Of a DNA stretch of 6,136 nt, positions 1 through 6,136 are shown in pieces. Origin of the DNA: Promethearchaeota archaeon (GTDB taxonomy: Archaea > Asgardarchaeota > Lokiarchaeia > Sigynarchaeales > SOKP01); NCBI GenBank assembly GCA_019894735.1, contig JAGXOB010000083.1:1-6136 (forward strand). Direction: 5' to 3'. Within the stretch, counting starts at the first letter, position 1. Each line of letters opens with the position of its first letter. Both the position numbers and the translations under genes were made by a program. Below the pieces are notes generated by a model. It was not told where the DNA came from and did no database searches. It worked only from the letters and a program-made list of their open reading frames with translations.

Positions 1-1643
1 TCTTTGTTTTTAGTCTCATTATCCCAAGAGTATTCTTTTTGCATAATTGTTGCTACTATTTCTGACGCTTCAGAAGCTCTTCGGTGATGTATCCACATTG
101 ACATTTCAGTTCTTCTACAGAATACATCAATCAAATGAGGAGTTAATTCGTATCTTAAAACATATAGAATTTCCGCTTTTATAAAATCATTTTCATTGAT
201 AATTCGTTCTTTAAGAGACTCTTCTTCTTTTAATATATCGAGGATTTGGATAGCACCTTTCCCGTATTGTTGATATAGGTGATCTGCGATTTCTTCATCT
301 AATTTGACACCCGACTTTTTTAGTATATCCAACCATTCATTTTTTTCTAGCGTAATTACAAATGGTTGTCTGGACCAATATTTTTCTTTATGAACATCAG
401 GAAAAATTTTCTTTTCTTCCACATGTTCAAATAAATCTTCAGCCATTTCGCGCCATTCTGTCAGTTTTCCACCCGTAATTGTTAATAAGTTATCGTCAGA
501 AAAAAAAATCACGTGTTGTCGTGAAACCTCGCTTTCTGGTTTTCCTTTTTGCATAACCAATGGCCTTATTCCGGCATATGTAGATAGGATATTCTCATAA
601 CTCAAATTTGCGTTCGGGTAATATTTCTTAACAGACTTAATTAGATAGTCCGCATCATCTTTATCACAAAATGGATATGCTAAATCACCTTGATAATCGG
701 TATCAGTTGTTCCTATTAGTGTGTACTTTTTATTTCTTGGAATTACAAAAAAAAATCTGTTATCAATTTTTGAATAGAGTCCATCTGCCATGTTATTCCC
801 TATATTTTCACGCTTATATAAGAGATGAACTCCTTTAGTTGGTCTAATTAACGGTTTTGGAATGGTATCAGGGTAGCTCTCTATTAGATTATCTGTCCAT
901 ATACCTGTCGCATTTATTACTAAGCTTGCCTTTATTTCAATGTCTGAGTTTTTTTCTAGATCTTTACATTTTATCCCAACAATTTTTCCATTGATTTTGA
1001 TATATTCGATAACCTTACAATAATTTAGTGAATCAGCGCCTCTAATTATTGCTTCTTTAAGTATTTCAATAGTTAAACGAGCATCGTCGATGTTTGTATC
1101 GTAATAAACTACACCACCTTGCAGATCTTCTCTATTAAATTCAGGTTCAAGGTCATAAACCTCTTCAGCTGAATATGATTTATTTTTTTTATAATTTTTA
1201 AATTCTGATTTATCATCGCTTAAAAAATCATAAATTTTAGCGGCATTTTGTAAAACACGCTTTTTATACTTTCCTCCTTCCATAAATGGTAAAAAGAAAG
1301 GGATTGGTCTAACTAAGTGGGGTATCTGAACCCTCATCCAATTTCTTTCGCGAGTAGCACTTTTAACTAAATCCATTTCGCTACGAGCTATGTATCTAAT
1401 TCCGCCATGTGCCAATTTCGTACTTCTCGATGAAGTTCCAGCCCCAAAATCTTGCATATCGACTATAGCAACTTTAAGATTCCTCATTGCTGCTTCTCTA
1501 GCTACGCCCGCTCCTGTAACACCCGCGCCTACGATCACAACATCGTATTGACTACTTTGCATTTTTAGGATGATTTTTTCTCTATTTTTGAAAGTCCAAG
1601 ATTGATCAAATAATTTTTTTTCCAAATCTACCATTTTAACCAT
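1..1643 (-). CDS. glpD: FAD-dependent glycerol-3-phosphate dehydrogenase (GlpD type), C-terminal tip missing
   Basis: Likely oxidises sn-glycerol-3-phosphate to dihydroxyacetone phosphate at the inner face of the membrane, passing electrons through FAD to a quinone-type acceptor. My own translation gives 547 open codons. An N-terminal lead (residues 1-32) precedes the dinucleotide fold GAGVTG (39-44) with its acidic residue D62. Then come SSRSTKLAHGGIRY (71-84, substrate and flavin loop), DDARLTIE (186-193), INATGIW (243-249), AGIRPL (357-362) and GGKLT (391-395). A helical DAO_C-type domain follows from about 425, with RYEL (497-500) and FCRRTEM (508-514). From memory the closest pattern is Bacillus GlpD (about 555 residues), so perhaps 10-20 residues lie beyond position 1. 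No GlpA-type iron-sulfur domain is visible. The start is ATG 1643 or ATG 1634; both keep the lead. The gene is divergent from the SCP2 gene. Family call is firm; the physiological direction is not shown. Confidence 0.93.
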   Translation of the reverse strand, partial: MVKMVDLEKKLFDQSWTFKNREKIILKMQSSQYDVVIVGAGVTGAGVAREAAMRNLKVAIVDMQDFGAGTSSRSTKLAHGGIRYIARSEMDLVKSATRERNWMRVQIPHLVRPIPFFLPFMEGGKYKKRVLQNAAKIYDFLSDDKSEFKNYKKNKSYSAEEVYDLEPEFNREDLQGGVVYYDTNIDDARLTIEILKEAIIRGADSLNYCKVIEYIKINGKIVGIKCKDLEKNSDIEIKASLVINATGIWTDNLIESYPDTIPKPLIRPTKGVHLLYKRENIGNNMADGLYSKIDNRFFFVIPRNKKYTLIGTTDTDYQGDLAYPFCDKDDADYLIKSVKKYYPNANLSYENILSTYAGIRPLVMQKGKPESEVSRQHVIFFSDDNLLTITGGKLTEWREMAEDLFEHVEEKKIFPDVHKEKYWSRQPFVITLEKNEWLDILKKSGVKLDEEIADHLYQQYGKGAIQILDILKEEESLKERIINENDFIKAEILYVLRYELTPHLIDVFCRRTEMSMWIHHRRASEASEIVATIMQKEYSWDNETKNK

Positions 1644-1661
1644 CTTTAGAAAATTCTTGAC

Positions 1662-1671
1662 TATAAATAAG
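1662..1671 (-). promoter_or_regulatory. Candidate TATA box of glpD
   Basis: The minus strand reads TTATTTATAG here, an archaeal TATA-like element. Its centre is about 23 bases before ATG 1643 and 32 before ATG 1634. Archaeal transcription usually begins about 25 bases downstream of the box, so the transcript would start at or near these codons with little or no leader. In such AT-rich DNA TATA-like strings arise by chance, so position is the main support. Confidence 0.4.
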
Positions 1672-1740
1672 GTTTCTTAATGTATCTATTATCGAATTAT
1701 TTGGTTTTTTTAGGATAAATAAGTTGATAAAGATGTAGCC

Positions 1741-1748
1741 TATATTTT
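1741..1748 (+). promoter_or_regulatory. Candidate TATA box of the SCP2-domain gene
   Basis: TATATTTT, preceded by GCC, is centred about 28 bases upstream of ATG 1772, the expected distance for a leaderless or short-leader archaeal transcript. A second TATA-like string (about 1752-1761) lies too close to the start to serve. The glpD box on the other strand is about 70 bp away, so the two genes have separate back-to-back core promoters. Confidence 0.38.
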
Positions 1749-1771
1749 TTCTATATTATAAAGTGATAAAA

Positions 1772-2212
1772 ATGGTAAATTCAGAAATATTAAATGAGAT
1801 AAAATTAAAATTATCTGATGGTAGTGCTATCACGGGAGATTACCTGAAACTTTTTGAAATTTATAAACAGATATCATCAGAAAATTTGGGGTTAAGAGAA
1901 GAATTTGATGATATGGGTATGTTAGATATGGATTTCTTAGGGCAAATAATTATATCAGATGAAAACAAAAAATTTTGGCTTAAATTCAAAGAAGGAAAAG
2001 TAGATTATGGAGAGGGTGATGTTGTTAATCCCACATTATCCTTTACAACAAATATGAATACTTTTACAGGAATTATTTTTGGCACAATTGAGATTTCTGG
2101 TGCGCATGAAGCTGGAGATGTCAGTTTTGATGGTGGTAGCGAAGCTTTAATGGATCTTCAAGCAATTACTTCCGTTTTGAATGATTTTTTACAAACATCT
2201 AATATTTTGTAG
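1772..2212 (+). CDS. SCP2 sterol-binding domain-like small protein
   Basis: A 146-residue protein (149 if started at GTG 1763) resembling the SCP2 sterol-carrier fold, which holds lipids or acyl-CoA in a hydrophobic tunnel. Counting from ATG 1772, an N-terminal helical segment (about 1-55) precedes the SCP2 core. The core shows strand FLGQIIISD, then KFWLKFKEGKVDYGEGD (about 67-83), NPTLSFTT (86-93), a helix with the FTGIIFGTIEISGA pattern, then GDVSFDGGSEALMDLQ, matching the family's late 'G.v..eG....a..l' motif. There is no signal peptide or membrane segment, so it is probably cytosolic. I prefer ATG 1772 because GTGAT at 1763-1767 looks like part of a Shine-Dalgarno motif and the TATA spacing fits. 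The ligand cannot be read from sequence; archaea may use such proteins for lipids other than sterols. It is divergent from glpD and converges on abce1. Confidence 0.72.
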   Translation: MVNSEILNEIKLKLSDGSAITGDYLKLFEIYKQISSENLGLREEFDDMGMLDMDFLGQIIISDENKKFWLKFKEGKVDYGEGDVVNPTLSFTTNMNTFTGIIFGTIEISGAHEAGDVSFDGGSEALMDLQAITSVLNDFLQTSNIL

Positions 2213-2214
2213 TT

Positions 2215-4080
2215 TTAATGCGCACCCCAGAACTGTCCAGACGATCTTTGCGCTCTATCTAATTGAGAATCTTTTTTATTCAATCGAGCTCTACCTGTTT
2301 TAGTATCCCTTCGGAAAGTTACGTCAATTTCTTTAAGAAAGAGGTTCATTCCTTCGCGTTTATTTAAAGGTCCAATGGTATTTCCATGAACTCCAGGCTT
2401 TCCTGTGAAAAGAAGAAGTCGGTCAATTAAGGCGTCGGCGATTTGAATATCATGTTCTATACAAATAGCAACAGCGTTGTTTTTTTTTGTAATAGTACGA
2501 ATTATTTGACCTATATGAATCCGTTCTTCTACATCCAGATAAGCTGAAGGTTCGTCAAGAATATACAAATCTGCGTGCTTAGCAAGACAAGAACAGATAA
2601 AAACGCGCTGAAGTTCACCTCCAGATAGTGCAGATATTTGTAAATCGAATAATTTATCAACTCCTAAAGGTCTGTATAATATACGCAAAACTTCTTCAGA
2701 AAAATTGTAGGTTTGGGCCCGTTCTATGATGAAATCTCTTACATTTTTAGAAGATTCTTGGGTAATATATTGTGGTTTGTACGAGACACTAGCTTGAATT
2801 CCTTCAAACTCTGATCCGAAGTCAGGTTGGAGCTCACCTGCGAGGATTTTTGCAAAGGTAGACTTACCACATCCATTTTCACCGACAATACCTAAGATTT
2901 CAGAAGCATAAATTGTTCCAGGATTCACAAATAAATCAAATGACTCAAATGTCTTTGAAATTTTTCCATAACGAGCAAAAATCTTCGCCTTGCTCCATGT
3001 TCGACCACTCGTTGAACGTTTAAAGCCATATTCTTTTTCTCTGAACTCTATGTTTTCTGCTTTAAGAAAGCCAATTAAATAGGCGTTAATACCCTTTTTT
3101 GTTGTTAAAGGCTTTGAGATAATTCCAAATTGATGGGGTACGCCATAAAATAGTTGGACTATATCTGAAAGATAATCTAATATCGCTAAATCGTGCTCAA
3201 CTACTAATATAGGACATTCTTTTTCAGTACCAAATCCTTTAGCGCGCTCACGTAATAGTTGGGCTAATTTGATTCGTTTTTGTACGTCGAGAAAAGTACA
3301 TGGTTCATCAATAATATAAATATCCGCATCTTTAATAAGTACGGAAGCAATGGCAAATCTCTGCAACTCTCCCCCCGAACATTGTTCTAGGATTCGATTA
3401 GTAAATGCACTTATATCTAAATAATTTTGAATTTTCTTGAAAAATAATGAACTTACTTCATTTTCTGCGTTTAAAATATCAATAACTTTCTTTCCTTGAT
3501 ATTTTTCAAACAAAACACGCAGAACTTGTTGTTTATATGCGATTTTTCTATCATTTCGAGATAAATTTATGAAGTGATTTCGCATTTCACTTTCTTTTAC
3601 TTTTTTTATGACATCTTTCCATTGAATTTGATTGGGTTTTAAATTAGAGTTCCCAAAATTTGGTTTCAATTTTCCTGAAATGATATTTAGGACCGTAGTC
3701 TTACCTATCCCGTTTGGCCCGCATAGTCCAGATACTTTTCCCGAGATCAGAGTTGGCAAATTATAGAGACGAAAACCCTCCTTATCGTCCACATTGGAAT
3801 ATTTATGAGTAGGACCCAGTTCATTTGGTTCTTCTAAAATATTTTTAACATATATTGCTCTTGGGGGACAAACATTGGCGCATACACCACATTTCAAGCA
3901 ACTTGTGTCATTTATTCTAACTTGATTTGTAGATTTTTGAACCCAAATAGGGATTTCTTGCTTCTTCTCATTTGGTTTTAATCTTGCGTTTGAAAGTGTT
4001 ATGGGACATTTCTTTATGCATTGTCGACCGCAGAACCGAAGATTACAGGAATCGTAATCAACCAAATATACCTTTTTCAT
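2215..4080 (-). CDS. abce1: ABCE1/Rli1 ribosome-splitting iron-sulfur ATPase
   Basis: A 621-residue twin-ATPase that, by family knowledge, splits post-termination ribosomes with aRF1 or Pelota and stays on the 30S subunit. The N-terminal ferredoxin domain has C12, C17, C21, C25 and C61, C64, C67, C71, enough for two [4Fe-4S] clusters. NBD1 has Walker A GPNGIGKT (121-128), a helical insertion (about 152-175), a Q-loop near Q185, signature CSGGELQR (234-241), Walker B with D258/E259, and H-loop H296. NBD2 has Walker A GENGCGKS (400-407), Q437, signature LSGGELQR (485-492), D509/E510 and H543. The C-terminal hinge has the family hallmark TFRRDTKTGRARLNK (588-602). It is slightly longer than the usual roughly 600. 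Both catalytic glutamates are present, so it should be active. NBD1 departs from consensus at C234 and in DEPCTFLD. It lies 73 bp downstream of the exonuclease, with its own TATA-like box; no strong Shine-Dalgarno is visible. Confidence 0.97.
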   Translation of the reverse strand: MKKVYLVDYDSCNLRFCGRQCIKKCPITLSNARLKPNEKKQEIPIWVQKSTNQVRINDTSCLKCGVCANVCPPRAIYVKNILEEPNELGPTHKYSNVDDKEGFRLYNLPTLISGKVSGLCGPNGIGKTTVLNIISGKLKPNFGNSNLKPNQIQWKDVIKKVKESEMRNHFINLSRNDRKIAYKQQVLRVLFEKYQGKKVIDILNAENEVSSLFFKKIQNYLDISAFTNRILEQCSGGELQRFAIASVLIKDADIYIIDEPCTFLDVQKRIKLAQLLRERAKGFGTEKECPILVVEHDLAILDYLSDIVQLFYGVPHQFGIISKPLTTKKGINAYLIGFLKAENIEFREKEYGFKRSTSGRTWSKAKIFARYGKISKTFESFDLFVNPGTIYASEILGIVGENGCGKSTFAKILAGELQPDFGSEFEGIQASVSYKPQYITQESSKNVRDFIIERAQTYNFSEEVLRILYRPLGVDKLFDLQISALSGGELQRVFICSCLAKHADLYILDEPSAYLDVEERIHIGQIIRTITKKNNAVAICIEHDIQIADALIDRLLLFTGKPGVHGNTIGPLNKREGMNLFLKEIDVTFRRDTKTGRARLNKKDSQLDRAQRSSGQFWGAH

Positions 4081-4132
4081 TGCATTTTAAGAAAAATAAA
4101 GGCTATCTTAATCAATAAACTTCTTATTTCTA

Positions 4133-4140
4133 CTTATAAA
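4133..4140 (-). promoter_or_regulatory. Candidate TATA box of abce1
   Basis: The minus strand reads TTTATAAG, a near-ideal archaeal TATA box, in the 73-bp gap between the exonuclease stop and the abce1 start. Its centre is about 56 bases before ATG 4080, which predicts a start of transcription near 4110 and a leader of about 30 nucleotides. This would let abce1 be expressed independently of the upstream exonuclease gene. No T-tract terminator separates the two genes, so readthrough is also possible. Confidence 0.5.
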
Positions 4141-4153
4141 TTGAGATAATTGA

Positions 4154-5125
4154 TTAATCTTCTAATAGTTTTTGAAGAATTAAAGGCATAGAATAAATAT
4201 CCCAATAATTATGGTCGATAATCTCTTTAACTAAACCTACATATCTTAGGGGTGCTTCCAAGTACTTTTTATAGCACAAACCAACTAAACTGCTGGGTAG
4301 TTCGTTTTCCCTTTTCATGTCAATTAACTTTTCTTCCATATCAGTAAGCGTGTAGCTATCAAAGCTTCCTTTATATTTCCTGCGACAATTGTGGTATAAA
4401 TCTATATGGTGAAATTTACTATTAAATCTCTCGTAAGGTAGTTCTTCTTCAGATATCATTGGATTTTCGTCAAAAAAATACATAAATCGGTTAGCAATGT
4501 AAGGAATATCAAAACTTTTACCATTATAAGTAATGAAACAGCTATAATTTGGCAATATTTCTGTTTTAAGATGTTCGCACATCGCAATTTCTTCTTCTAA
4601 ATCCCTTGCAAAAAGGATATGAATCTCAAAATTATTGTTTTTAAAATAACCTAAACCTACAATGATAATTGGGCTATCATATAACCCTAAAGTTTCAATA
4701 TCGAGAAAGAGTAATTCCTCCATATCAAAACAAAAAGCAACATCCAGGTCGTAAATATTTTTATTTCTGCACAAATTTCTATATTCTTTGTTTTCTATAA
4801 GATCCAGGACTCGATGTGCTGAAAGGTTGTACTTCAAATTAATTCTTAAATCATATAAAGACTTAACGCCTTTTCTGTTGAGCTGTCGTTCTAAAGTTTC
4901 TCCAATATAATAAACTGTCTTCAAATTTCGGAGGATTTTTTTCTTTGAGAGAGATAAGTTTAGATCGCATTGAAAAGTTTCTTCTTTCCATATAATTTCC
5001 ATGAACTGTCCCATACTATTACGCACAATATCATGATTGCGAAAGAGATCTTCGATTTTTTTATCCTTATATTGATCTGCTATGTGAGTAATGTCAAATG
5101 TTTCGAAATTGTAAGAGTAGTCCAT
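4154..5125 (-). CDS. YprB-like RNase H-fold DEDD exonuclease
   Basis: A 323-residue protein whose second half matches the YprB/RNase_H_2 branch of DEDD 3'-5' exonucleases. Two-metal catalysis on DNA or RNA is expected. The acidic set is complete: Exo I FLDIETLGL (140-148) gives D142 and E144; Exo II ITYNGKSFDIP (198-208) gives D206; Exo III DHNYWDIYSM (304-313) gives D309, with H305 four residues before it. Family markers HIDLYHNCRRKYK (240-252) and SYTLTDMEEKLI (257-268) lie between them. Residues about 65-110 (TVYYIGETLERQLNRKGV, SLYDL) look like a helix-hairpin-helix-type segment as in related proteins, possibly for nucleic-acid contact. No helicase domain is attached. It starts at ATG 5125, just after an inverted repeat, and is followed by abce1 on the same strand. 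Whether it acts on DNA or RNA cannot be told. Confidence 0.82.
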   Translation of the reverse strand: MDYSYNFETFDITHIADQYKDKKIEDLFRNHDIVRNSMGQFMEIIWKEETFQCDLNLSLSKKKILRNLKTVYYIGETLERQLNRKGVKSLYDLRINLKYNLSAHRVLDLIENKEYRNLCRNKNIYDLDVAFCFDMEELLFLDIETLGLYDSPIIIVGLGYFKNNNFEIHILFARDLEEEIAMCEHLKTEILPNYSCFITYNGKSFDIPYIANRFMYFFDENPMISEEELPYERFNSKFHHIDLYHNCRRKYKGSFDSYTLTDMEEKLIDMKRENELPSSLVGLCYKKYLEAPLRYVGLVKEIIDHNYWDIYSMPLILQKLLED

Positions 5126-5139
5126 TGTCTATATTAAAA

Positions 5140-5161
5140 AAGTTATTCTTTTTAATAACTT
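5140..5161. repeat. Perfect inverted repeat over the exonuclease promoter
   Basis: Arms AAGTTATT (5140-5147) and AATAACTT (5154-5161) are exact complements, separated by a six-base loop CTTTTT. The element lies 14 bases before the exonuclease start codon and covers the best TATA-like string for that gene, TTATTAAAA on the minus strand (5158-5150), centred about 29 bases upstream of the ATG. It could be an operator for a dimeric repressor or a leader hairpin. The arms are AT-rich, so chance occurrence is possible. Confidence 0.4.
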
Positions 5162-5236
5162 GATCGGTGTTAAATTATAGTAAAACTAATTATTTGAAGA
5201 GTAAGCTTTAATTTTGGTTCTTAAGGAACTATCTTC

Positions 5237-5266
5237 AAAAAAATATAAGGTTTAAAAGGTTAAAAA
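5237..5266 (-). terminator. T-rich terminator-like stretch after the acyl-CoA dehydrogenase gene
   Basis: Directly after the TAG stop (5270-5268) the minus strand carries a run of five T (5266-5262), one of four, then a run of seven T (5243-5237). Archaeal RNA polymerase terminates at such U-tracts without needing a hairpin. A weak stem (GTTC/GAAC, 5217-5220 and 5226-5229) lies beyond it. This argues that the dehydrogenase and the exonuclease are not one transcription unit. Confidence 0.45.
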
Positions 5267-5267
5267 G

Positions 5268-6136
5268 CTAATAATCAACTTTAGGCAAAGTATCTTCAAT
5301 TTCTCTACGCGGAGGTTTGTACTTGAAAAATCTCCGAGATTCGCTATCCTCCAGCACATAATTACTACCACCACCGTGTATCATGCAAAACGGGTCGAAT
5401 AAGCCGATTTCATTTGCATATTGCCTTGTAAAGCCTCGTCCACCCATAGTTCTAAAGCAATGAATGGAGCTCTCGAACCCAAGTTCCGTGGTACTTATTT
5501 TTAAACCCATGGTATTAGCAGCCATCAATTTTGAACCCGCTAGCTCAGGATGTTTATCTAATTGCCGTACATATTGGATAAGAGCAGAAATTAGCAGATT
5601 TAGTTCTCGAATTTTTCGAGAAATTGGAAATCGTATTACTTGATATTGATGTAATCTTTGCTCAAATTGTTTACGCTGGAGTGCATACGCATGGGAGTAG
5701 AGTAATTTTTTCATAGTATCTCCTAATGCTTCGGCACTTATAACTAACCGTTCTTCTGTTAATTGATGAAAAGCTATATCTAATCCATGCCCTTTAAGCA
5801 AGTTCTCTTTTGGAAGTTCTACTCTATCAAATATTAATCGACTAACGAAAGCATCAGTCATACCATATGTTCTCACCCGAGTACTTCGAAAATCTTTTAG
5901 TTGTTGATTTTCTGTATCTACAACAACTGCAGCTAATTGTCCGTTATTTAACCTCCCATATAAAATAATATAATCAGCAATCATTCCGTTCGTGATGAAT
6001 AATTTCTTGCCTTTTGCAACGATCATATCGTCTGTTTCTTGTAAAGCTAGCTCCATTCTGAAAATGTCAGAACCCGCGTTAAATTCGGTCATGGCAGAAG
6101 CTCCTATTTTACCTTCTCTTGCTACCGGTATCAAAA
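5268..6136 (-). CDS. Acyl-CoA dehydrogenase, N-terminus outside the window
   Basis: This FAD enzyme would introduce a trans-2,3 double bond into an acyl-CoA, the first step of beta-oxidation or of branched-chain acyl-CoA breakdown, passing electrons to ETF. The frame is open to the right edge; 288 codons are visible from TTG 6134. The family is usually 380-400 residues, so about 100-120 are missing, including the N-terminal helical domain. Counting from that codon, I see TEFNAGSD (16-23, start of the beta domain), FITNG (46-50), LIFDRVELPKENLL (100-113), EERLVISAEALG (127-138), RKQF (154-157, flavin contact), and GGRGFTRQYANE (231-242). The usual catalytic glutamate of the IYEGT motif is replaced by glycine (IHGGG, 252-256); E128 sits where isovaleryl- and long-chain acyl-CoA dehydrogenases keep theirs. 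Substrate chain length is unknown. TTG 6134 is not a real start. Confidence 0.9.
   Translation of the reverse strand, partial: LIPVAREGKIGASAMTEFNAGSDIFRMELALQETDDMIVAKGKKLFITNGMIADYIILYGRLNNGQLAAVVVDTENQQLKDFRSTRVRTYGMTDAFVSRLIFDRVELPKENLLKGHGLDIAFHQLTEERLVISAEALGDTMKKLLYSHAYALQRKQFEQRLHQYQVIRFPISRKIRELNLLISALIQYVRQLDKHPELAGSKLMAANTMGLKISTTELGFESSIHCFRTMGGRGFTRQYANEIGLFDPFCMIHGGGSNYVLEDSESRRFFKYKPPRREIEDTLPKVDY

Noticed and set aside
1..30. glpD as a truncated pseudogene
   Set aside because: The frame is open to base 1 and the whole DAO_C-type domain is present. The lack of a stop is due to the window edge.
1763..1771. GTG 1763 as the start of the SCP2 gene
   Set aside because: It is possible, but adds only three residues. 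ATG 1772 matches the parallel glpD start region and a better TATA distance, and GTGAT is more plausibly part of a ribosome-binding motif.
1615..1790. The similar glpD and SCP2 start regions as terminal inverted repeats of a mobile element
   Set aside because: The similarity is imperfect and confined to initiation regions and first codons. There is no transposase or target-site duplication, and only about 100 bp lies between the copies.
2215..5125. An ABC-type ATPase next to a nuclease, as in some antiphage defence pairs
   Set aside because: The ATPase is plainly ABCE1, with an eight-cysteine ferredoxin domain, two NBDs and the C-terminal hinge, a core translation factor. It is not an OLD- or SMC-like defence ATPase. 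No toxin, integrase or other defence gene is present.
5216..5230. The GTTC/GAAC stem as an intrinsic hairpin terminator
   Set aside because: The stem has only four to five base pairs and no T-run follows it on the minus strand. The T-tracts before it explain termination better.
6132..6134. TTG 6134 as the acyl-CoA dehydrogenase start
   Set aside because: The frame is open to the window edge, and the TEFNAGSD motif would come at residue 16 instead of around 125-135. This is a window truncation, not a short gene.

Overview
The window reads as a piece of an AT-rich (roughly one third G+C by eye) archaeal chromosome. The strongest taxonomic marker is a full-length ABCE1/Rli1 ATPase with its eight-cysteine ferredoxin domain, a protein of archaea and eukaryotes that bacteria lack. 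Around it lie genes with a bacterial flavour: a GlpD-type glycerol-3-phosphate dehydrogenase, an acyl-CoA dehydrogenase and an SCP2-type lipid-binding protein. This mixture, with low G+C, would fit an Asgard archaeon (Lokiarchaeia-like). That lineage assignment is an inference; no rRNA or other decisive marker is present.

Layout, left to right. Positions 1-1643 (minus): FAD-dependent glycerol-3-phosphate dehydrogenase, missing only its last few residues at the window edge. It is divergent, across about 130 bp of AT-rich promoter DNA, from a small SCP2-domain protein (1772-2212, plus). That gene converges on abce1 (2215-4080, minus) with only two bases between the stop codons. Upstream of abce1 on the same strand is a YprB-like DEDD-type exonuclease (4154-5125). 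A 142-bp gap, holding a T-rich terminator-like stretch and a perfect inverted repeat over a TATA-like box, separates it from an acyl-CoA dehydrogenase (5268-6136) that runs off the right edge without its N-terminus. Coding density is high; no stretch over 300 bp lacks a gene, and I see no tRNA, rRNA, CRISPR array, insertion sequence or integrase.

Functionally there are two themes. One is lipid and carbon metabolism: GlpD oxidises glycerol-3-phosphate to DHAP, the acyl-CoA dehydrogenase would start beta-oxidation of an acyl-CoA, and the SCP2 protein may carry a lipid or acyl ligand. The other is translation and nucleic acids: ABCE1 splits ribosomes, with a putative 3'-5' exonuclease just upstream. 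I find no compelling evidence for a new multi-gene system. The points most worth a second look are the Bacillus-like GlpD in an archaeal setting, the relocated catalytic glutamate of the acyl-CoA dehydrogenase, the atypical NBD1 motifs of ABCE1, and the inverted repeat before the exonuclease.
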